A stretch of DNA of 64,000 bases from Sphingomonas sp. Leaf242. GTDB lineage: Bacteria; Pseudomonadota; Alphaproteobacteria; Sphingomonadales; Sphingomonadaceae. Of this stretch, positions 27,579-36,577 are shown piece after piece. The stretch is from contig NZ_LMLW01000008.1 in the NCBI RefSeq assembly GCF_001422045.1, positions 562,501-626,500 of the forward strand. Direction: 5' to 3'. Made by a program: the position numbers and the translations under genes. The notes under the pieces are model-generated. The model did not search any database, was not told the origin of the DNA, and was given only the letters and a program-made list of their open reading frames with translations. Position 1 is the stretch's first letter. Every line of letters starts with the position of its first letter.

Positions 27579-28880
27579 TCAGCGACCGACCGCGATGTAT
27601 TTGAAGCCGGCGGTCTCGACGACGTCGCGCGGATAGATGTTGCGGAGATCGATCAGGATCGGCTCCGACAGCAATGCCTTGACCCGCTTCAGGTCGAGCG
27701 CGCGGAACGCGTCCCATTCGGTCACGATCACGAGCGCATCGGCGCCTTCGATCGTCGCATAGGTGTCGGTCTTGAAATCGACGTTCTGGAGCAGCTTGGC
27801 GGCCTGTTCCATGCCCTCGGGATCGAACGCCTGGACGCGCGCGCCGGCATCCTGGAGCAACTGGATCACCGCGATCGCGGGGCTGTCGCGCATGTCGTCG
27901 GTGTTGGGCTTGAAGGTCAGGCCGAGCACCGCGACGGTCTTGCCGCGGACTTCGTCGCCCATCGCGGCGATGACCTTGCGGCCCATCGCGCGCTTGCGGT
28001 TCTCGTTCACCGCGACCACCGCCTCGACGATCCGCTGCGGCGCTTCGTAGTCCTGGCTGGTCTTGAGCAGCGCCAGCGTGTCCTTGGGGAAGCACGAGCC
28101 GCCATAGCCCGGCCCCGCATTGAGGAACTTCGACCCGATCCGCTTGTCCAGACCGATGCCGCGCGCGACCTCCTGGACGTCGGCGCCGACCTTTTCGCAG
28201 AGATCGGCGATCTCGTTGATGAAGGTGATCTTGGTCGCGAGGAACGCGTTGCCGGCATATTTGGTCAGCTCGGCGCCGCGCCGCGACATCTCGATCACCG
28301 GCGAGCTGTTGAGGCTCAGCGGACGGTAGATTTCGCGCATCACGGACATCGCACGCTCGTCATGGCCGCCGATAACGACGCGGTCGGGACGCTTGAAGTC
28401 GTCGATAGCGGCGCCCTCGCGGAGGAATTCGGGGTTCGAGACGACCGCGAATTCCGCCGCCGGATTGTTCTCGCGCAGGATCCGCTCGACTTCGTCGCCG
28501 GTGCCGACCGGCACGGTCGACTTGGTGATGACAACGGTGAAGCCGCTGACCGCCTTTGCGACTTCGGCTGCAGCGGCAAACACATAACCGAGATCGGCAT
28601 GGCCATCGCCGCGGCGCGACGGGGTGCCGACCGCGATGAAGACCGCTTCGGCACCCTTGACGCCTTCGGTCAGGTCGGTGGTGAAACCGAGACGCCCCGC
28701 CTTGACGTTGGTCTCGACCAATGCCTGGAGGCCTGGCTCGAAGATCGGGATGCGACCCGCGTGCAATGCGTCGATCTTGCTCTCGTCCTTGTCGACGCAA
28801 ATGACGTCATGACCGAAGTCGGCGAAGCAAGCCCCCGACACGAGTCCGACATATCCCGTTCCGATTACTGCGATCCGCAT
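27579..28880 (-). CDS. ugd: UDP-glucose 6-dehydrogenase
   Basis: A 433-residue NAD-dependent enzyme that oxidises UDP-glucose to UDP-glucuronate, a precursor for acidic exopolysaccharide. The Rossmann motif is GTGYVGL (residues 7-13), the catalytic loop GPGYGGSCFPKD holds the active Cys (about residue 260), and the C-terminal domain carries LGLTFKPNTDDMRDSPA (about residue 316). It is divergent from the secreted glycosidase-like gene across a 253-bp region and marks the left end of the polysaccharide locus, suggesting a uronic-acid-containing product. Confidence 0.95.
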   Translation of the reverse strand: MRIAVIGTGYVGLVSGACFADFGHDVICVDKDESKIDALHAGRIPIFEPGLQALVETNVKAGRLGFTTDLTEGVKGAEAVFIAVGTPSRRGDGHADLGYVFAAAAEVAKAVSGFTVVITKSTVPVGTGDEVERILRENNPAAEFAVVSNPEFLREGAAIDDFKRPDRVVIGGHDERAMSVMREIYRPLSLNSSPVIEMSRRGAELTKYAGNAFLATKITFINEIADLCEKVGADVQEVARGIGLDKRIGSKFLNAGPGYGGSCFPKDTLALLKTSQDYEAPQRIVEAVVAVNENRKRAMGRKVIAAMGDEVRGKTVAVLGLTFKPNTDDMRDSPAIAVIQLLQDAGARVQAFDPEGMEQAAKLLQNVDFKTDTYATIEGADALVIVTEWDAFRALDLKRVKALLSEPILIDLRNIYPRDVVETAGFKYIAVGR

Positions 28881-29055
28881 GGTCGTTTACTCACATCTTG
28901 CGAAGCCCGCGCAGGCACGGGCAATCTATGCTGCAAGGCAGCGTTTATACAGTGCTGGTGCCGCGTCTGGCCGATTTTGGCAAGTGGCGCACAGGGTTCC
29001 GTCGCCTGCATGGTGCCGTTCGACGCGTTGCTGCAGCGCGAAACGTTTTTGTAAA

Positions 29056-29061
29056 TATAAT
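29056..29061 (+). promoter_or_regulatory. Candidate -10 box upstream of the giant secreted protein
   Basis: A perfect TATAAT lies in an AT-rich stretch (29040-29085) of the divergent region, 73 bases before the start codon. No good -35 box is seen at 17 bases spacing. Confidence 0.4.
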
Positions 29062-29133
29062 ACGGTTAATCGGAATTTAACGGCCTTGCTTAGGGTTGGT
29101 TGCAGGACTTTCTGCGATTGCACGAGTGACGTC

Positions 29134-32100
29134 ATGGAGATGCAAACCGTGCCCACCACACCCGCTTCCGCTACATCCTTCCTGTCCACGCTGGGCGTCA
29201 ACGCTCATTCCGGGAACGCCAACAACGCGTACGGCAATGCGAGCTTGACGATCAACAGCCTGAATTATCTCGGTATCGGCACCGTGCGCGACACGTTGCC
29301 CGGGTCCGGGATCGGTAACGCCGTCGTCAACGCGATGGCGGCGGCGGGCGTCAAATTCGACTTCGTCACGTCGTCGGCGCTGCCCGCGACGGGCGCGTCG
29401 GGGTTGGCGAGCTATGTCGCGACGCTTGCGGATTTCCAGACGCGGCATGCCGGCAGCATCGTCGCGGTCGAGGGATTGAACGAGGTCAACACGCAGCCGT
29501 TCAGCTATAACGGCAGCGGTTCGCTGGCGGCGGCGGTCGATTACCAGAAGGCGCTGTATACCGCGGTCAAGGGCAGCACCGGCCTGTCCGGCGTGTCGGT
29601 CATCAACCTGTCGGTCGCGCTGGAAAGCCCGTCGGCCTATGCGGCGATCGGCGATCTCGGCGCGTATTCCGATTATGCCAACGCGCATGCCTATACCGCG
29701 TCGGGCAGCACCTCCGATAAGGTAATGGAAGCGTCGATGGCACGCGCGGGCGCGGCGTCGAAGGGCGACAAGGTGGTCATCACCGAAACCGGTTATACCA
29801 CGCTGTCAAGCGACCCCGGCCTCGGCGTCAACGAAAGCGCGCAGGCCAAGCTGACGGTCAACGCGCTGCTCACCGCGTTCGAGAACGGATCGAGCCAGAC
29901 GTTCCTGTACGAACTGTTCGACAGCAGCCTCGATCCGAGCGGCGCGGAAAAGGAATTCCACTTCGGTCTGTTCAACGCGGACGGGACGCCCAAGATGGCG
30001 GCGACCGCGGTCCACAACCTGACCAGTCTGCTGTCCTATGTCGATGCCGGCACCGGCACGGCGGCGTCTGCCGCGACCGCCTATTCGCTGGGTGGCATGC
30101 CCACGGACGGCCATTCGCTGACGCTGACCAAGGCCAATGGCGCCTATGACATCCTGCTGTGGCGCGATGCCAATCTGTGGAACACCGCGACCCAGTCCGA
30201 AACGACGCTGGCGGCGAAGACCGTGACGGTCGATCTCGGCGGCCTGCAGAAGACGGTCTATGTCTACGATCCGCTGAAGGGCAGCACGCCGATCGCGACC
30301 TATACCAACGTCAGCCAGATCACGCTGGCGGTCGGCGATCATGCGCTGGTCGTCGAAGTGGGGTCGAAATCGGCCTATACCGATACGGCGACGGCGGTTC
30401 CGGCGGCGTTGAGCACGACCGCCGACGGCCTCGTTGCGCAGATCGACAAGCTGGCGGCGTCGACCGGGCTGCAGACGATCGCGTTGAGCGACAGCGCGGT
30501 GCTGAGCGTCGCGTCGGTATCGACGATGCGGTACATGATCGCGAACTACGGTGCCACGCTCGCGAAGGTGTCGGGCGGCTATTCGTTCCTGGTCACGCAG
30601 ACCGGCGACGGCTGGAAGGAAGACCAGTCGTTCGACGCGAAGGGCGTCCTCGTGTCGACCGCCGACTACGGTTATGTCGGCGGTGTCGTCTCCAACATCC
30701 ACACCGAATTCGCGGGTGGCGTGGTCAGCGATCAGAGCTTCACCACCGGCAAGCTGTCGGCGACGATCGTCAACGATCCGAAACTCGGTCGCACCGTCAC
30801 CAGCTACGACATCACGACCGGCAAGCCGACGACGATGACCGTCACCAACATCGACGGCAGCAGCGCGGCGACGGTATACAAGAACGGGATCGTCTCCACC
30901 TACACGGCGATCGCAGCGGACGGCGCCAGGATCACCGACACCTTCGATGCCAACGGCGCCCGGGTCAGCGAAGTGCAGGTTGACACCGGCAACGTGTGGA
31001 CGACGTTGCAATATGACGCGAACGGCGCGGTCGCGCGCAAGTTCGTCCAGCGCCCGGACGGCAGCAGCGAGAGCTATGGCTATAATCTGACGGGTCTCGC
31101 CTACGTAACCGAGCATCAGGTGATGAACGCCAAGGGCGTGGTGACGCTGGTCGAACGGTCGCGCGCCGACGGCACGCTGGTGACCACCGCACAGGTCTTG
31201 GCCGATGGCGGCAAGGTCTCGAGCAGCTTCGGACCCAAGGGTCAGTTGCTGACCAAGGTCACGAATGCGGCGGACGGTACGATGACCTCGCTCACCTACG
31301 ACGCAACCACGGCCAAGCTGGCATCCAGCGTCGTGCAGACGTCGGCCGGCGCGACGACGACGATCAACTATGTCGCAGGCGTGATGTCCGATCGCACGCT
31401 GGTCCGCGCCGATGCCAGCCGCACGGCCGAAACCTTCGACACGACCGGGATGAAGACGCGGCAGGTCGATGTCGACACCGCCAAGACCTACACCACGCAG
31501 GTTTTCGATGCGACGACCGGCAAGCCGCAGCGCACCTATGTGCAATATGCCGACGGTCGCAGCATCGTCACCAGCTACAACGTCACCGGCAAATCCTACG
31601 TCACCGAGACGCAGACCACCGACAAGGCGGGCAAGGTCGTGTCGGTCGTGCGCAGCCATGCCGACGGCACGCCCGATTATACCGACTCGTACGCGAGCGA
31701 CGGCGTCCGGACGACGATCGCCTATGACGCCACCGGGCACAGGCTCAACCAGACCATCACCGCGGTCAGCGGCGCGCGGGTGATCACGACCTACGATACG
31801 GCGACCGGCGGACTGAAGAGCCGCATCGAACAGGCCGCCAACGGCGCGATCATCAGCAACCAGACCTACAGCGGCGGCGGTCTGGCGAACGAGGAGGTCG
31901 CGAGCGATCAGGGCAAGGTCAGCTACACCTATAACAGCGCGGGCGCGAAGCTCTCGCAGGTGCAGACCGCCACCGACGGTACCAAGACCACGACGCTGTA
32001 CGACGCGACGACGGGGGCGGTCACGAAGGTCTATCTGGCCAATCCGGACGGCAGCAGCGAAACCCGCGCCTACGGCCTGACCGGGCTCGCCTGGACCACG

Positions 32101-34257
32101 GAAGTCCAGGTCGCCGACGCTTCGGGCAAGCTGGTGTCGCTCACCCGCAGCGCAGACGGTGGGCGGCTGGTGTCGACCGATATCGTCCAGGGTACCTCGC
32201 GGGTGACGACCGCCTACGACTCGCAGGGACGCCGCCAGACCGAGACGACGGCGACGGGCGACGTGACCAAGGACGGCACGCGGACGATACTGACCTACGA
32301 TCCGGCGAGCGCGACATTGGTGTCTCGCGTGTTTCAGTCGGCGGCCGGCGGGACGGTCACGACCAGCTTCAAGGCCGGGATCGTCGCACAGATCGTCTCG
32401 GTCCTGCCCGACGGCAGCCGTTCGACGATGACCTATGACGCCGCCGGGAAGAAAACCAACGAAGTGACGGTCGATGCCGCCGGGACCTGGACCACGACGG
32501 TGCTCGACGCCACGGGGGCTGCGTCGAGGCGCTACATCCAGAACGCCGACGGCAGCGGCGAAACGCAGCTGTTCGGTATCACCGGCCAGGCCTGGACCAC
32601 CCAGCGCAGCGTGTTCGACGCCAAGGGCAAGGTCACGCTGGTGGTGCGCAGCCACGCCGACGGCAGCGCGGCGTATCAGGAGGCGAATGCCGCCGACGGA
32701 TCGCGTCTGCTCCAGACCTACGATGCGACCGGCAAGCTCGTTCAGTCGGTGACGATCGCAGTCGGTGGCGAAACGCATACGCAACAGTTCGATGCGACCA
32801 CCGGGCTGATCACGCGCGATATCGGTCAGCTGGTCAATGGCGACGTCGCGACCTCGCTCTACACCGACGGGAAACTCGCAAGCCGTCGCACGCAACTTGC
32901 GGCGGGCGGCAGGATCGTCGAGGCGTACAACACCGACGGATCGCGCACCGCGGACACCTATACCGCTGCGGGACTGCGCACGACGGCCGTCATCGTCGAT
33001 GCGGCGGGCACCTGGAGCACGACCCTGTATGACGCGGCGGGCAAGCAGACGAGCAACTTTGTCGAACGCGCCGACGGCACCGCCCAGAACACGCTGTATA
33101 ACCTCACGGGCAAATCCTACGTCACGCAGACGCAGCAGGTCGATGCGAAGGGCGCGGTCGTTTCGGTCGTGCGCACGCACGGCGACGGCACGCTCGACTA
33201 CACCGAGACGCGCGATCCCGACGGTACCCGCACGCTGACCTATTACGATGCGAAGGGGCGGAAGACGCAGGCTGCGACGGTCAGTGGGAACACGACGCAG
33301 ACCAGCGAGTACGACGCGGCGACCGGCAATTTGCTGACTCGCACCGAACAGGGCGGGGGGATCACGCACAGCCGCGGGTTTGACTCCGCCGGGCTGCTCA
33401 CCAAGGACGTCACCGTCACCGCGACGGGGCAGTGGACGACTCTGCTGTACGATCAGTCGGGGGCAGTTACGCGCCGCTATGTGACGGCGCCGGACGGCTC
33501 GGCGGTCAACACCGTCTACATGCCCGCAGGCTCCGACTATGCGGTCGGCGTGATCAAGACCGATGCGACCGGCAAGACGATCTCGGTCGATCGCACGCGC
33601 GCGGACGGCAGCCGCGCCTATGCCGAGGTGAGCGACGCGACCGGGCAGACGCAGCAATATTTCGACGTCGCCGGCCGCGAGCAGGGCAAGGTCGTGACCG
33701 ACGCCGGCGGGCGTACGACGATGAACTTCGATACCGCGAAGGATCAGCTTTACGCGAGCAAGACCGAGCTGGCCGGCGGCGGCAGCATCGCCCGCAGCTA
33801 TACCGCGGGCGTCATGACCGGGCGCACGACGACCACCGCCGCGGGCGTCGCGACGACCGAGAGCTTCGCGACCGCGGGCCACGCGATCGCCGATGTCCGC
33901 AGCGCGGCGAGCGGCTATGACGCGATCCTGGTCGGTGGCGTCGGCGGCGTGACCGGCTCGGTGGCGGACGAACTGTTGCTCGTCGACCGCAGCGGTGCGA
34001 CCGTCGCGGGCGGCGGTGGCAACGATCGCTTCCTCGTCACCCTCGGCACCTCGGCGACGATCGCGGACTTCGGTGCCGGTCACGACCTGCTCGATCTCTC
34101 GGCCTTTGCCAAATCGGGGTATCAGCCGATGATGGAGATTTCGGGTAGCGACCTGACCGTGAAATACGATCAGGGGGCGACGATCACGCTGACCGGGGCC
34201 GCGGCGCACAAGCTCGTCCAGACCTCGGCGAGCAGCGGCGTTTACGCCTTCGGCTGA
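29134..34257 (+). CDS. Type I-secreted glycosidase-like giant protein with YD-type repeats
   Basis: A 1707-residue protein without a Sec signal. Residues about 15-310 form a clan GH-A (GH39/PslG-like) barrel: the acid/base candidate is Glu 117 in VEGLNEVN and the nucleophile candidate is Glu 218 in VITETGY. A beta-sandwich-like part follows (about 315-425). Then come six copies of a roughly 165-residue unit (anchors near residues 650, 815, 980, 1147, 1322, 1462), each with YDATG-type, ADGS and VVRSHADGT-like motifs resembling YD repeats. The C-terminus has GGGGNDRFLV, ATIADFGAGHDLLDL and an RTX-like secretion tail. The exporter and adaptor genes follow directly, so export by type I secretion is strongly implied. 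The start ATG at 29134 has only a weak ribosome site; 29140 is possible. The substrate is probably the locus polysaccharide (inference). Confidence 0.85.
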   Translation: MEMQTVPTTPASATSFLSTLGVNAHSGNANNAYGNASLTINSLNYLGIGTVRDTLPGSGIGNAVVNAMAAAGVKFDFVTSSALPATGASGLASYVATLADFQTRHAGSIVAVEGLNEVNTQPFSYNGSGSLAAAVDYQKALYTAVKGSTGLSGVSVINLSVALESPSAYAAIGDLGAYSDYANAHAYTASGSTSDKVMEASMARAGAASKGDKVVITETGYTTLSSDPGLGVNESAQAKLTVNALLTAFENGSSQTFLYELFDSSLDPSGAEKEFHFGLFNADGTPKMAATAVHNLTSLLSYVDAGTGTAASAATAYSLGGMPTDGHSLTLTKANGAYDILLWRDANLWNTATQSETTLAAKTVTVDLGGLQKTVYVYDPLKGSTPIATYTNVSQITLAVGDHALVVEVGSKSAYTDTATAVPAALSTTADGLVAQIDKLAASTGLQTIALSDSAVLSVASVSTMRYMIANYGATLAKVSGGYSFLVTQTGDGWKEDQSFDAKGVLVSTADYGYVGGVVSNIHTEFAGGVVSDQSFTTGKLSATIVNDPKLGRTVTSYDITTGKPTTMTVTNIDGSSAATVYKNGIVSTYTAIAADGARITDTFDANGARVSEVQVDTGNVWTTLQYDANGAVARKFVQRPDGSSESYGYNLTGLAYVTEHQVMNAKGVVTLVERSRADGTLVTTAQVLADGGKVSSSFGPKGQLLTKVTNAADGTMTSLTYDATTAKLASSVVQTSAGATTTINYVAGVMSDRTLVRADASRTAETFDTTGMKTRQVDVDTAKTYTTQVFDATTGKPQRTYVQYADGRSIVTSYNVTGKSYVTETQTTDKAGKVVSVVRSHADGTPDYTDSYASDGVRTTIAYDATGHRLNQTITAVSGARVITTYDTATGGLKSRIEQAANGAIISNQTYSGGGLANEEVASDQGKVSYTYNSAGAKLSQVQTATDGTKTTTLYDATTGAVTKVYLANPDGSSETRAYGLTGLAWTTEVQVADASGKLVSLTRSADGGRLVSTDIVQGTSRVTTAYDSQGRRQTETTATGDVTKDGTRTILTYDPASATLVSRVFQSAAGGTVTTSFKAGIVAQIVSVLPDGSRSTMTYDAAGKKTNEVTVDAAGTWTTTVLDATGAASRRYIQNADGSGETQLFGITGQAWTTQRSVFDAKGKVTLVVRSHADGSAAYQEANAADGSRLLQTYDATGKLVQSVTIAVGGETHTQQFDATTGLITRDIGQLVNGDVATSLYTDGKLASRRTQLAAGGRIVEAYNTDGSRTADTYTAAGLRTTAVIVDAAGTWSTTLYDAAGKQTSNFVERADGTAQNTLYNLTGKSYVTQTQQVDAKGAVVSVVRTHGDGTLDYTETRDPDGTRTLTYYDAKGRKTQAATVSGNTTQTSEYDAATGNLLTRTEQGGGITHSRGFDSAGLLTKDVTVTATGQWTTLLYDQSGAVTRRYVTAPDGSAVNTVYMPAGSDYAVGVIKTDATGKTISVDRTRADGSRAYAEVSDATGQTQQYFDVAGREQGKVVTDAGGRTTMNFDTAKDQLYASKTELAGGGSIARSYTAGVMTGRTTTTAAGVATTESFATAGHAIADVRSAASGYDAILVGGVGGVTGSVADELLLVDRSGATVAGGGGNDRFLVTLGTSATIADFGAGHDLLDLSAFAKSGYQPMMEISGSDLTVKYDQGATITLTGAAAHKLVQTSASSGVYAFG

Positions 34258-34263
34258 CGCTTT

Positions 34264-34301
34264 GCGGCGCGCGTACCGGTTTAAGCGGTGAAGCGCGCCG
34301 C
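34264..34301. repeat. Hairpin between the giant gene and its exporter genes
   Basis: A perfect 9-bp stem GCGGCGCGC/GCGCGCCGC with a 20-base loop starts seven bases after the stop codon and lacks a T-run. It may protect the 3' end of the upstream message or limit read-through into the exporter genes, giving more cargo than exporter. Confidence 0.5.
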
Positions 34302-34370
34302 ACCGCAACATCCGATTAGGATTTAGGGCTTAACCATAAACAACACCGAATCGGTTTTGTGGAAGATGTT

Positions 34371-34445
34371 ATGACCCCAGTCCGTATTCCCGCCGCTCGT
34401 GCGCCGGCCGGCCGTGTTCCTGCTGCGGGCCGGCCGGGCGCATGA
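34371..34445 (+). CDS. Possible 24-residue leader peptide coupled to the exporter
   Basis: An ATG at 34371 preceded by GGAAG (seven bases spacing) opens a 24-residue frame rich in Ala, Pro, Arg and Gly (for example RIPAARAPAGRVPA). Its stop TGA overlaps the exporter ATG (ATGA at 34442-34445), the same coupling seen between other genes here. There is no family match. It could be a translational leader rather than a functional peptide. Confidence 0.35.
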   Translation: MTPVRIPAARAPAGRVPAAGRPGA

Positions 34446-36577
34446 AGTATCAGGCGATCCAGGACGATAGCGGGCTGGTCGCGCTGACCGCGCTGCTGGC
34501 GATCCACCGCATTGCGGTAGATTCCGATCAGTTGCGGCACGGTCTCGGCCATTTCCATTCGCTCGACGCCGATGCGCTCGTCCGGCTGGCGGGCGGCATC
34601 GACGGTGTCCGCGCCAAGACGCGGATCGCCAAGCCCGAGGATCTCGCCCGCTTGCCGCTGCCCGCGCTGGCGGACGGGCCCGAGGGCTGGTTCCTGATCG
34701 GCCGGATGCAGGGCGACGAGGTGCTGATCCAGCGCGCGCACCAGCCGGTCGAAAAGATCGATCTCGCGACGCTCGCGACCCTGTGGTCGGGGACGCTGGT
34801 GCTTGTCACCACGCGCGAGAGCGCGGCGCTGGCGAGCAAGGGGTTCGACTTCTCGTGGTTCATCCCGCAGATCGTCCGCTATCGGCGACTGATCGGCGAG
34901 GTGCTGCTGATCACGCTGGCGCTCAACCTGCTCGGGCTTGCCGCGCCTTTGTTTTTCCAGAGCGTGGTCGACAAAGTGCTGGTCTACGGCACGCTGTCGA
35001 CGCTGTCGGTGCTGACGATCGGCTTCGTCGCGGTGTCGTTCTGGGAGACCGCGTTCGGCTGGCTGCGCACGCGCCTGTATTCGGAAACGAGCCAGAAGAT
35101 CGACGTCGAGCTTGGCGCGCGGCTGTTCCGCCACCTGCTGCGGCTGCCGCTGAGCTATTTCGAATCGCGCCGCGTCGGCGATACCGCGATGCGCGTCCGC
35201 CAGCTCGAGACGATCCGCGAATTCCTCACCAACGCCTCGCTGACGGTGCTGATCGACCCGGTGTTCGCGGTCGTCTTCCTCGCGGTGATGGCGCTGTATT
35301 CGATCAAGCTGTTCTTCGTCGCGGTGCTCGCGATCCCCGCCTATCTCGCCGTCGCGCTGCTGGTGACGGGGCCGCTGCGCAGCCGCCTCGACGACAAGTT
35401 CGAGCGGGGTGCCGCCAACAACGCATTGCTGGTCGAGAGCATCGCCGGGATCCAGACGGTCAAGGCCGCCGCGGTCGAGCCGCAGTGGCAGGACGCGTGG
35501 GAGCGCCGGCTCGCGGGCTATTCGGCGGCCAACCAGCGCGTCATCGATCTCGGCAACACCGGCAACAACGCGATCCAGCTGATCTCCAAGCTCAACATGG
35601 CGGCGATCCTGTATTTCGGCGCGCAGGCGGTGATCGCGCACGACCTGACCGTTGGCGGGCTGGTCGCGTTCAACATGTTCGCGCAGCGCGTCTCGGGCCC
35701 GGTGATCCGCATGGCGCAGCTGTGGCAGGAGTTCCAGCAGGTCCGGATCGCGGTCGAGCGGCTCGGCGACGTGCTCAACCACCGCGTCGAGCCGGGCGCC
35801 GGCAGCCAGACCGCGCTGCCCGCGATCCGCGGCAGCGTCACGTTCGAGAATGTCCGCTTCCGCTATGCCGACGACGGGCCGTGGACGCTCGACGACATCG
35901 ATCTGGTCGTCCCCGCCGGCTCGACGCTCGGCATCGTCGGCTCGTCGGGCTCGGGCAAGTCGACGCTGACCAAGCTGCTCCAGCGGCTCTACGTCCCCGC
36001 CAACGGCCGCGTGCTGGTCGACGGCGTCGACGTCGCGCAGATCGATCCGGCGTGGTTGCGCCGCCAGATCGGCGTGGTGCTGCAGGAGAACGTGCTGTTC
36101 AACCGCACGGTGCGCGAGAACATCGCGCTCGCCAACCCCGCGCTGCCGATCGACAAGGTCATAGCCGCCGCCGAAATGGCGGGCGCACACGAGTTCATCA
36201 GCCGGATGCCGCAGGGCTATGACACGATGATCGAGGAGCGCGGCGCCAACCTGTCGGGTGGCCAGCGCCAGCGGCTCGCGATCGCCCGCGCGCTCGTCAC
36301 CCAGCCGCGCATCCTGATCTTCGACGAGGCGACCTCCGCGCTCGACGCCGAGAGCGAGGAGATCATCCAGACCAACCTCAAGCAGATGGCGGTCGGCCGC
36401 ACCGTCATCATCATCGCCCATCGCCTGTCCGCGATCCGCCAGTGCGACCGCATCGTCGCGCTCGAGAAGGGGCGTCTGGTCGAGCAGGGCTCGCACGACG
36501 AACTGCTCAGTCACGGCGGCCGCTACGCCGACCTCTACCGACGCCAGATGGGCGTCCTGTACGGAATCGCCTCATGA
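34442..36577 (+). CDS. Type I secretion ABC exporter (HlyB/LapB-type permease-ATPase)
   Basis: A 711-residue inner-membrane exporter. It has an N-terminal C39-like domain (residues 1-125), then six membrane helices (about 150-430), then the ATPase domain with Walker A GSSGSGKST (about 499), signature NLSGGQRQR (about 602) and ILIFDEATSALD (about 623). The C39 catalytic Cys is replaced by Ser (QDDSGL), so the domain is a non-cleaving chaperone-like domain as in exporters of RTX proteins. It drives export of the adjacent giant protein. It overlaps the adaptor gene by ATGA. No TolC-like outer-membrane gene lies in the window. Confidence 0.95.
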   Translation: MKYQAIQDDSGLVALTALLAIHRIAVDSDQLRHGLGHFHSLDADALVRLAGGIDGVRAKTRIAKPEDLARLPLPALADGPEGWFLIGRMQGDEVLIQRAHQPVEKIDLATLATLWSGTLVLVTTRESAALASKGFDFSWFIPQIVRYRRLIGEVLLITLALNLLGLAAPLFFQSVVDKVLVYGTLSTLSVLTIGFVAVSFWETAFGWLRTRLYSETSQKIDVELGARLFRHLLRLPLSYFESRRVGDTAMRVRQLETIREFLTNASLTVLIDPVFAVVFLAVMALYSIKLFFVAVLAIPAYLAVALLVTGPLRSRLDDKFERGAANNALLVESIAGIQTVKAAAVEPQWQDAWERRLAGYSAANQRVIDLGNTGNNAIQLISKLNMAAILYFGAQAVIAHDLTVGGLVAFNMFAQRVSGPVIRMAQLWQEFQQVRIAVERLGDVLNHRVEPGAGSQTALPAIRGSVTFENVRFRYADDGPWTLDDIDLVVPAGSTLGIVGSSGSGKSTLTKLLQRLYVPANGRVLVDGVDVAQIDPAWLRRQIGVVLQENVLFNRTVRENIALANPALPIDKVIAAAEMAGAHEFISRMPQGYDTMIEERGANLSGGQRQRLAIARALVTQPRILIFDEATSALDAESEEIIQTNLKQMAVGRTVIIIAHRLSAIRQCDRIVALEKGRLVEQGSHDELLSHGGRYADLYRRQMGVLYGIAS

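Noticed and set aside
31081..33650. Regular repeats as a possible CRISPR array
   Set aside because: Spacing near 495 bases, open reading frame throughout and protein-level conservation show coding repeats, not CRISPR.
29134..34257. Rhs/polymorphic toxin interpretation of the YD-like protein
   Set aside because: There is no Rhs core signature, no variable toxin tail, no immunity gene and no VgrG/PAAR. The C-terminus is RTX-like and the next genes are a type I exporter and adaptor.
29806..34311. A 1501-codon open frame on the minus strand opposite the giant secreted protein
   Set aside because: It is Arg/Asp/His-rich without domain-like sequence, a by-product of high GC and repetitive codons on the plus strand. 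The plus frame has catalytic motifs, repeats and a secretion tail.
34316..36514. A 732-codon minus-strand frame opposite the ABC exporter
   Set aside because: Low-complexity charged sequence; the plus frame carries all ABC exporter motifs.
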